From: Anaerolineaceae bacterium
GTDB lineage: Bacteria; Chloroflexota; Anaerolineae; Anaerolineales; Villigracilaceae
Direction of reading: 5' to 3'
DNA length: 20,438 nt
Assembly (NCBI GenBank): GCA_009885445.1
Contig: VFKQ01000007.1
Coordinates: 1 to 20,438 of the forward strand
Position numbers and translations under genes: made by a program. Of this stretch, positions 15,857-20,438 are shown one piece after another. Position 1 is the first letter of the stretch, and each line of letters starts with the position of its first letter. Below the pieces are notes generated by a model that ran no database searches, was not told the origin of the DNA, and saw nothing but the letters and a program-made list of their open reading frames with translations.

Positions 15857-16591
15857 TTAGCGATATTGCTCCAGCCACCATTCCATCGAGGGGATGCCCG
15901 TTTGGCGGACTTGCTGGAGGGTTGCATCTGTGTCATATGGAACCCGGCGCAGGTGGGCCGTCACGTTTTCATTGTCCACGCTAAGGATGGCATACTCAGC
16001 CCAAGGGAGCAAACGCGGCACGATGCCCGGCCTAAATGAATAGTGAAAGGCATTGCCGATCGAGCCGGCATTGATAATTACTTTATCGCCATGCCGCCGA
16101 AACATTTGGATGTGCGTGTGGCCGCCCGCCCATACGGCGGACTGTTGGCCGTTGAAAAATGTATCTATGTTTTCTTCGGGAGTGGTCGAAAGAATTTGGT
16201 CAATATAAGAAAGGGGTGAGCCGTGGTAGCACAAAAGCGAAATTTTTTCACTAAGCGCCAAAGTGTAGGTGTCTTTGAAACTACGCAGAAAATCAAAGTG
16301 CGCAGGCCGCAATTGGTCGACGCACCAATTGATGGACCCGTGCAGGTTGGCCGCCACTTGCAGGGCCGTGGAGCGCGCAGGCTCAAGCACGGCGGCATCG
16401 TGGTTGCCCATAATGAGGGCGGCACAGTCCAAGTCGCGCAGTGCGTCGAGAGTCTCTACGGGTTTTGGCCCGATGGTGGCCGCATCGCCGAGGAAAACAA
16501 TTTTGTCAGCGCCCTGGGCTGGCAGGTCTGCCAGTACGGCTTGCAATGCAGTGAAATTGCCATGAGTATCAGAAATAAGAGCGACTCGCAT
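15857..16591 (-). CDS. Calcineurin-like metallophosphoesterase
   Basis: A 244-aa cytosolic di-metal phosphoesterase. All the family's ligand motifs are present in order: SDTHGN (D8, H10), FLGD (D36), GNHD (N63, H64), YHGSP (H123) and GGHTH (H158, H160). The YfcE/MJ0936-like group has this layout and hydrolyses simple phosphodiesters. Homologues with the same motifs include cAMP phosphodiesterases, but sequence alone does not decide. The ATG at 16591 follows AAAGGA at 4-5 bases, a good ribosome site; the longer frame to 16618 adds nine residues and bypasses it. It is on the same strand as, and upstream of, the cyclase-like gene, with a terminator between. Confidence 0.9.
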   Translation of the reverse strand: MRVALISDTHGNFTALQAVLADLPAQGADKIVFLGDAATIGPKPVETLDALRDLDCAALIMGNHDAAVLEPARSTALQVAANLHGSINWCVDQLRPAHFDFLRSFKDTYTLALSEKISLLCYHGSPLSYIDQILSTTPEENIDTFFNGQQSAVWAGGHTHIQMFRRHGDKVIINAGSIGNAFHYSFRPGIVPRLLPWAEYAILSVDNENVTAHLRRVPYDTDATLQQVRQTGIPSMEWWLEQYR

Positions 16592-16828
16592 AATATCCTT
16601 TAAAGAATGTCTACCCATTCTACTCTATTGACCTGTGCTTTCATAAGGTGTTGTGAAGTCGCAATAAAGAGCCGGGGACGCCGAACGGCGCCCGCTTAGT
16701 TTAACTACTTTTCAACAGCCAGTATTTTTTAAGCGGCCTTCCATATTGTTCAACAACTCGATTATGGATGTGCGGGTTGAGATAATGGTTTTCCAGCGTG
16801 GAGAGCGGCAAGAAGCGCAGACTTAATC

Positions 16829-16998
16829 ACTCACCTTACGCAGATTCCTGTTTTGCGAGGGCGTACTCGCCCGAAGCAATCTCCGTGATCGCACAGGAGA
16901 TTGCTTCGTCCCGACAAGAGCATTCGGGATGATATCGGGAAATACCCTTCTCGCAAAAACACCTGGACGGCAGAAAAGATTTAGCGCGTAAGGTGAGT
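16829..16998. mobile_element. MITE-like element, 170 bp, 13-bp TIRs, 5-bp TAATC target duplication
   Basis: Perfect 13-base terminal inverted repeats ACTCACCTTACGC (16829-16841) and GCGTAAGGTGAGT (16986-16998) enclose 144 bases. The flanks are direct repeats TAATC at 16824-16828 and 16999-17003, the pattern left by a transposase. Inside is a further perfect 13-bp stem (16872-16884 with 16896-16908, cgaagcaatctcc) and a ttttgcgag inverted pair (starting about 16850 and about 16953). No coding capacity. It is presumably moved by a transposase acting from elsewhere. It lies in the gap 16592-17053; the rest of that gap (16592-16823) shows only a GC-rich hairpin at 16676-16693. Confidence 0.78.
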
Positions 16999-17003
16999 TA
17001 ATC

Positions 17004-17038
17004 AACAAGGGCGACCTGTTGGCTGGGTCGCCCTTGTT
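17004..17038. terminator. Hairpin terminator after the M11-type protease gene
   Basis: A 13-bp perfect stem (aacaagggcgacc with ggtcgcccttgtt) with a 9-base loop lies about 16 bp after the protease stop. The T-run is on the plus side (TTGTTTTT). On the minus side the U-tract is poor, and the MITE target duplication begins at the very next base. Confidence 0.65.
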
Positions 17039-17053
17039 TTTCGTGTGTAACGC

Positions 17054-19525
17054 CTATTGCGTGATAATGATATTGTCGAAGTTCACCTTGCCGCTGGCGT
17101 CCACGAGTTTGATGGTGTGTGTACCTGCTGTCAGCGTCAGTGTATACGTATTCCAGACGGCGGTTAGCAAGCCGCTACTCTGAATTAGTGATGTGACCTT
17201 CACATTGTCCACGTATACATCCAACGTGCCATAACCACTGCGCGTGAAGTAGCGCAGGGTGAATCCGCTCGCGCCCGTCACCAGCAAAGATGCGCTATTC
17301 GAGACAATGTTTGAAGTATGCACCGTGCCGGCAGAGGCGCCGGAAAACGTGGCGTTGGACCACGTGCCGCTTAAGGCCCAATTTGAATTTGTGTTTTCAT
17401 AAGTCCCTGGGCCAACTGGCACGGGCGGCGGCGGCGCGGCGATGACTTGCAACGCGTCCACGTTGACCTTGCCGCTGTAGCGCCTGAATTCGATCTTGTG
17501 CACACCATCGGGGTAGACGGCGCTCAACCAGTTTTTTTGATAACCAGCAGTGAGACTGTACTGGTTTATTTGCGCAACTTTGACATTGTCGATATAAACA
17601 TCGAGCTTGCCCATCGTGGAGTTTTTAGTGAAGAACAATTTTGCTTGCACGCCGCTGAAGTAGACGGTGGCGGATGCGCCGACCGTGCTGGATGTTTTGT
17701 ACGCGCCGCTATACGCGCTGGCCGCTGTGGCGTTTGTCCACGTGCCGGTAAAAGCCCAGGCGGCGTGGGTGTCGTTGTAGGTGCCAGCCGTTACCGGCGG
17801 AGGTGGAGGCGCGGTTGTGGTGAATGACCAGAAGGCGGTGCTTGAGCCGTTTGCGTACGTAGTCCCAAAACCGTTAACCGAGCGAGCGTGCCAGTAATAG
17901 GTTGTGCTGTTGGCCAATCCGCTTAACGCGACGCTGGTTGCTGTGCCATTGTTGACCCACGCCGAGCAGGCGTTGTCATTGCTCGTGTCGAAGCAATACT
18001 CATACGAAGCGGCGCCGCTACTCGCACCCCACGAAAGATTTGGATTCAGCGACTGGTTTGTTGCGCCATTAGAAGGCGCAGACTTGTTGAAGATGCCCGG
18101 CTGATTGCCCGGTGACGTAATGGTTACAACAAACACAGTGGCGGTTTGAGAGTCGATATGTACAGAGATGCCATTGGGGACACCGTTGGTCATACCAGTA
18201 AAGGTCTCACCGACCGTCCACATTGCGCCAGCGTCGCCGGTGTTGCCGTTCAGGTCAGTATCCACCACGTGCGCGGGTTCAGCGCGCGAAGTTAATACTT
18301 CATGGATGATCACCGCCTCGCCCGGGAGTTTCACGTCATAGCCAACCTTGCGGCGCACTTCGACTACATAGAAATGTGAACTCGAGCCGCCGATGGGGAT
18401 TTGCGCCATCAGATAGTTTGCAGTCACTGGCAGGGCAGATTGCTCCAGCGTGATCGTTGCCACACCGCCCGTGGCGCTGAATTTCTTTGCGCCCGAGATC
18501 CAGCCCAGAAAATCTTTGTGGTACATGTTGGTGTGCTGGCCGAGACAACCATAAGTGGCATGTGTCGAATTTGCGCAGTCCCATGTGTAACTCATCACGT
18601 CCCAATAGTTCACATAAGGAGAACCGCCATTTTCATCGTTGCTCTGCTCTGAAGCGGAGTGCGGCAGGCCGAAGCCGTGTCCCATTTCGTGCGACATGAC
18701 GGTGATATCTTCATAGCCCCATGGCGGTTCCCAGGTCATGCTCCAGGCTTTACTAACACCGTCGAGGGTCAAATACCAACTACCGCCCCAGGCGTAGCCA
18801 TCCAACTGATCATTGAACATAAGGTTGATGCCCTGAACGTTGGCAAAGTTAACACTTGCATCAGCAACGTTCGTGCAGTCTTGTGCCGCGAGGCCATGCT
18901 GTAGAGCATTGCCGACAATGTAATGAGACCGCGGATAGGGAAGCGTAAACCACCCAACGGCCGTGCTTCCTGAGACATTCGCGATGTTATAGGACTGTTC
19001 GCGCCAGTAATGATCAAGCCCCGGATAATTTATGCTGAACATCCCTTGAAAATAGGCTAGATTTTTCGGTTCAGCGCTGACGTCACTAAACTTGCACATG
19101 ATTGAAACCCACGGATACGCCCCGCTGACTGCAGCCATCTCAGGCACATGCGCCTCAGGCTCCGCGCCCGAGGCGGGTGAGGCCGTTAACGAAGTGACTC
19201 TAAAGAGCGGCAGTGCGTCCTCTGCGGCGGGAGCCAGGTCAAGTGTCCCGCGCACAGTGACAGTTCGCTTGTTAAGCACATGAGCGCCGCCCTGCGCCTG
19301 CAACGACTGCTCGCTGACATCCAAAGCCAGAGTCTCTCCCTCTGCAGTATTCAGGAAATATTTTGTCTGCGGTGTAGCGCCGGTGTTGCTGTTGCCCCAC
19401 ACAACACTGAAAACGCCCTCGCGCAAATCCGGACCGGCAGGCAAAGCCGCCGCGCCACGCGCGGGCAGTGCCGCATTTAATAATAACGCAATCAATAATA
19501 ACCAGTACAATGATTTTGGTTTCAT
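17054..19525 (-). CDS. Secreted M11/M6-type metalloprotease with Fn3 and two beta-sandwich modules
   Basis: An 823-aa exported zinc protease. The signal peptide is MKPKSLYWLLLIALLLNAALPARG. About residues 30-130 look like an N-terminal prodomain-like beta region. The catalytic region (about 135-475) has HEMGHGFGLPHS with H279, E280, H283, H289, and the Met-turn DVMSY (M311), as in gametolysin/M11 and immune-inhibitor-A-like M6 enzymes. A fibronectin type III-like domain follows (about 478-575, with YYWHARSVNGFG). Two tandem copies of the C-terminal module come last (about 583-697 and 704-823), each with an N-terminal 'GTY(N/E)...W...GTW', a 'LDVYIDNVKV'-type core and an ending such as KVNVDALQV or KVNFDNIII. 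They probably anchor the enzyme to polysaccharide or the cell surface. The ATG has GAGGAG upstream at good distance. It is a single-gene unit bounded by a -10 box and a terminator. Confidence 0.87.
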   Translation of the reverse strand: MKPKSLYWLLLIALLLNAALPARGAAALPAGPDLREGVFSVVWGNSNTGATPQTKYFLNTAEGETLALDVSEQSLQAQGGAHVLNKRTVTVRGTLDLAPAAEDALPLFRVTSLTASPASGAEPEAHVPEMAAVSGAYPWVSIMCKFSDVSAEPKNLAYFQGMFSINYPGLDHYWREQSYNIANVSGSTAVGWFTLPYPRSHYIVGNALQHGLAAQDCTNVADASVNFANVQGINLMFNDQLDGYAWGGSWYLTLDGVSKAWSMTWEPPWGYEDITVMSHEMGHGFGLPHSASEQSNDENGGSPYVNYWDVMSYTWDCANSTHATYGCLGQHTNMYHKDFLGWISGAKKFSATGGVATITLEQSALPVTANYLMAQIPIGGSSSHFYVVEVRRKVGYDVKLPGEAVIIHEVLTSRAEPAHVVDTDLNGNTGDAGAMWTVGETFTGMTNGVPNGISVHIDSQTATVFVVTITSPGNQPGIFNKSAPSNGATNQSLNPNLSWGASSGAASYEYCFDTSNDNACSAWVNNGTATSVALSGLANSTTYYWHARSVNGFGTTYANGSSTAFWSFTTTAPPPPPVTAGTYNDTHAAWAFTGTWTNATAASAYSGAYKTSSTVGASATVYFSGVQAKLFFTKNSTMGKLDVYIDNVKVAQINQYSLTAGYQKNWLSAVYPDGVHKIEFRRYSGKVNVDALQVIAAPPPPVPVGPGTYENTNSNWALSGTWSNATFSGASAGTVHTSNIVSNSASLLVTGASGFTLRYFTRSGYGTLDVYVDNVKVTSLIQSSGLLTAVWNTYTLTLTAGTHTIKLVDASGKVNFDNIIITQ

Positions 19526-19541
19526 GGTTTTTTCTCCTCAG

Positions 19542-19566
19542 TAATCTAAAAGATTAGGGGATTATA
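19542..19566 (-). promoter_or_regulatory. TATAAT box and adjacent palindrome before the M11-type protease gene
   Basis: TATAAT on the minus strand (plus 19561-19566) stands about 35 bases before the ATG. No clear -35 is seen at 16-18 bp. Immediately downstream, where transcription would begin, is TAATCT-aaa-AGATTA (19542-19556), a perfect 6-base palindrome that could be an operator. GAGGAG follows as the ribosome site. Confidence 0.45.
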
Positions 19567-19686
19567 GATGCGCGCAAAAAAACAATGACCGGATTTTAGC
19601 GCATGACCATTGCAGTTTTGCAATCAGCAGTTTCAATTTTGGGTGGATGTGACCATTGGGGGAGCGGACACAATCTATCAAGAATC

Positions 19687-19719
19687 AACGAAGGCGACCC
19701 GAACAGGGTCGCCTTCGTT
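19687..19719. terminator. Hairpin terminator after the orphan beta-sandwich fragment
   Basis: A 14-bp perfect stem (aacgaaggcgaccc with gggtcgccttcgtt) and a 5-base loop lie about 20 bp after the fragment's stop. Its sequence closely resembles the hairpin at 17004-17038, as if module and terminator were duplicated together. No strong T-run is present on either side. Confidence 0.6.
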
Positions 19720-19739
19720 ATTAGTTTGCAGATTTTCAG

Positions 19740-20048
19740 CTACGGCGCGATGACGATGTTATCGAAGTTGACCTTGCCCTTGCTATCCACCAATTGAATC
19801 ACGTGGACGCCGGGAGTCAGCGTGAGCACGTAGGTTTTCCAGGTGGTGCCGGTCGTGGACTTGGTCTGGTTTAACGTGGTTACCTTCACTCCGTCCACGT
19901 AGACGGTCAGCGTACCGAGGCCGCTCTTGATGTAGTAACGCAAGGTTAAGGCTGAACCATTGAAGACTAAAGCCGCGCTACTGCCCACGATGCTAGATGT
20001 ATGAACGCATGCGCTTGAGACCTTGCTCTTGTAAGTGAACGGCATCAT
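19740..20048 (-). pseudogene. Orphan C-terminal beta-sandwich module (3' remnant of a secreted protein gene)
   Basis: A 102-codon frame whose residues from about 15 onward align closely with the last module of the protease at 17054-19525: VHTSSIVGSSAALVFNG against VHTSNIVSNSASLLVTG, LTVYVDGVKVTTL against LDVYVDNVKVTSL, and the ending KGKVNFDNIVI against SGKVNFDNIII. The first 14 residues (MMPFTYKS...) are an out-of-frame reading of the DUF5615 toxin gene, not module sequence. There is no signal peptide and no N-terminal half of the module. The usual context is the end of a long secreted protein, so this is best read as the surviving 3' end of a broken gene; the break lies near 20005-20016. 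An aaagga stands just before the ATGATG, so some translation is possible. Confidence 0.72.
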
Positions 20049-20112
20049 ATCCTTTACGGCGCAACTCCTTCACCACACGCCGCGAGATGCCCATATCGGC
20101 AAGGAACTTCAT
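19993..20112 (-). pseudogene. Truncated DUF5615 (PIN-like) toxin
   Basis: A 39-codon frame starting MKFLADMGISRRVVKELRRKGYDAVHL, the recognisable start of DUF5615 PIN-like proteins, with the first active-site Asp at D6. These proteins are normally about 100-120 aa and are the putative toxins paired with DUF433. Resemblance ends around residue 34-36 (EQGLKRM). The frame then enters the beta-sandwich fragment out of phase and stops at TAG. The remaining catalytic acids are lost, so it should be inactive. The ATG overlaps the DUF433 stop as ATGA, the usual arrangement for these pairs. Confidence 0.75.
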
Positions 20113-20342
20113 GCAGTCATTTCCAAAACCTGCACGGTTTCATCTGCCAGCCATGCGGCATATTGCAGGGATTGGCGGATGTCTTCCTCTTCAAGATCAG
20201 TATATTCCCCGATGATTTCAGCCGTGGTCATACCGTTGGAAATGAGATTTAAAATTAATGAAACCGTAATTCTCATGCCGCGAATACAGGCACGCCCACC
20301 CATCATGTTGATATCGAAGGTAATTCGGTTAAATTGGGTCAT
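20109..20342 (-). CDS. DUF433 family antitoxin (VapB45-like)
   Basis: A 77-aa protein with the DUF433 hallmarks: FNRITFDINMMGGRACIRGMRITV, then a helix-turn-helix-like SNGMTTAEIIGEYTDLEEEDIRQSLQYAAWLADE. The family is the DNA-binding antitoxin partner of DUF5615/VapC45-type toxins and normally represses its own operon. Here the partner gene, overlapping by 4 bp, is truncated, so the antitoxin is an orphan. ATG start with a weak aagaag ribosome site and a TATAAT box upstream. Confidence 0.9.
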   Translation of the reverse strand: MTQFNRITFDINMMGGRACIRGMRITVSLILNLISNGMTTAEIIGEYTDLEEEDIRQSLQYAAWLADETVQVLEMTA

Positions 20343-20363
20343 GATTTTTCTTCTTGCGGCTCA

Positions 20364-20369
20364 ATTATA
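20364..20369 (-). promoter_or_regulatory. -10 box of the DUF433 operon
   Basis: TATAAT on the minus strand lies 21 bases before the ATG. The best -35 candidate is TTGGCG with a 15-bp spacer, which is short. Between here and the window edge (20438) I see no gene, only a 5-base inverted repeat CAGGT/ACCTG at 20409-20424. Confidence 0.45.
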
Positions 20370-20438
20370 CCTCTCGCTTTCGCTCGCCAATTACTGAATC
20401 ACTGAAAACAGGTCTAATCACCTGACACTTTCGAATCA

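Noticed and set aside
16676..16693. GC-rich hairpin upstream of the phosphoesterase
   Set aside because: The loop is only two bases, one pair is mismatched and no T-run follows; not enough to call a terminator or regulatory RNA.
19603..19797. Small plus-strand frame between the protease and the module fragment
   Set aside because: It runs through a terminator hairpin and the antisense of the module and has no family resemblance.
20409..20424. Short inverted repeat CAGGT/ACCTG at the right edge, possibly a transposon end
   Set aside because: The arms are only five bases and the window ends before a partner end could be seen.
1..20438. CRISPR arrays, rRNA and tRNA genes
   Set aside because: Looked for on both strands; no regularly spaced direct repeats and no cloverleaf or rRNA-like sequence was recognised.

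Overview
The window looks like part of a chromosome (or metagenome-assembled genome) of a Chloroflexota bacterium, most likely class Anaerolineae. Three things suggest this: secreted proteins with Thr/Pro 'TPT' linkers, a recurring C-terminal beta-sandwich module with a 'YVD(G/N)VKV' core, and a DUF2652 cyclase-like gene beside a transporter-HEAT-cNMP fusion. The assignment comes from protein style and remembered family distribution, not from a marker-gene comparison. Every gene I accept lies on the minus strand, so the biological reading order runs from high to low coordinates. I see no rRNA, tRNA or CRISPR array.

Layout from left to right. (1) 46-3085: a tight operon of a YabE/Rpf-like 3D-domain lipoprotein, a LytR-CpsA-Psr cell-wall ligase and rsmA (16S rRNA dimethyltransferase), joined by a 4-bp overlap and a 2-bp gap; rsmA lacks its usual C-terminal domain. 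(2) 3211-4514: pirin and a Nudix hydrolase overlapping by ATGA, with a TATAAT box so close to the pirin ATG that the mRNA may be leaderless. (3) 4849-11277: a secretome block with a LamG/GH114 glycosidase, a matrixin-like lipoprotein protease with calcium-type repeats, a stand-alone cNMP-binding domain and a beta-helix protein. (4) 11629-16591: a possible nucleotide-signalling island with a transporter-HEAT-cNMP fusion, a class III cyclase-like/SRPBCC protein and, behind a terminator, a metallophosphoesterase. (5) 16829-16998: a MITE-like element with 13-bp terminal inverted repeats and a 5-bp target duplication. (6) 17054-19525: a secreted M11/M6-type metalloprotease with Fn3 and two beta-sandwich modules. 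(7) 19740-20342: a DUF433 antitoxin whose DUF5615 toxin partner is cut off after 39 codons and runs into an orphan 3' end of another beta-sandwich protein.

Two themes connect the regions. First, modules have been reshuffled: four copies of one C-terminal module, near-identical leaders on two secreted proteins, and two gene 3' ends surviving without their 5' parts (the cNMP domain at 9033-9398 and the module at 19740-20010). Second, the cyclase-like gene sits 17 bp upstream of a transporter ending in a cNMP-binding domain, which suggests synthesis and sensing of a cyclic nucleotide in one operon. This second theme is inference from gene order and retained residues.
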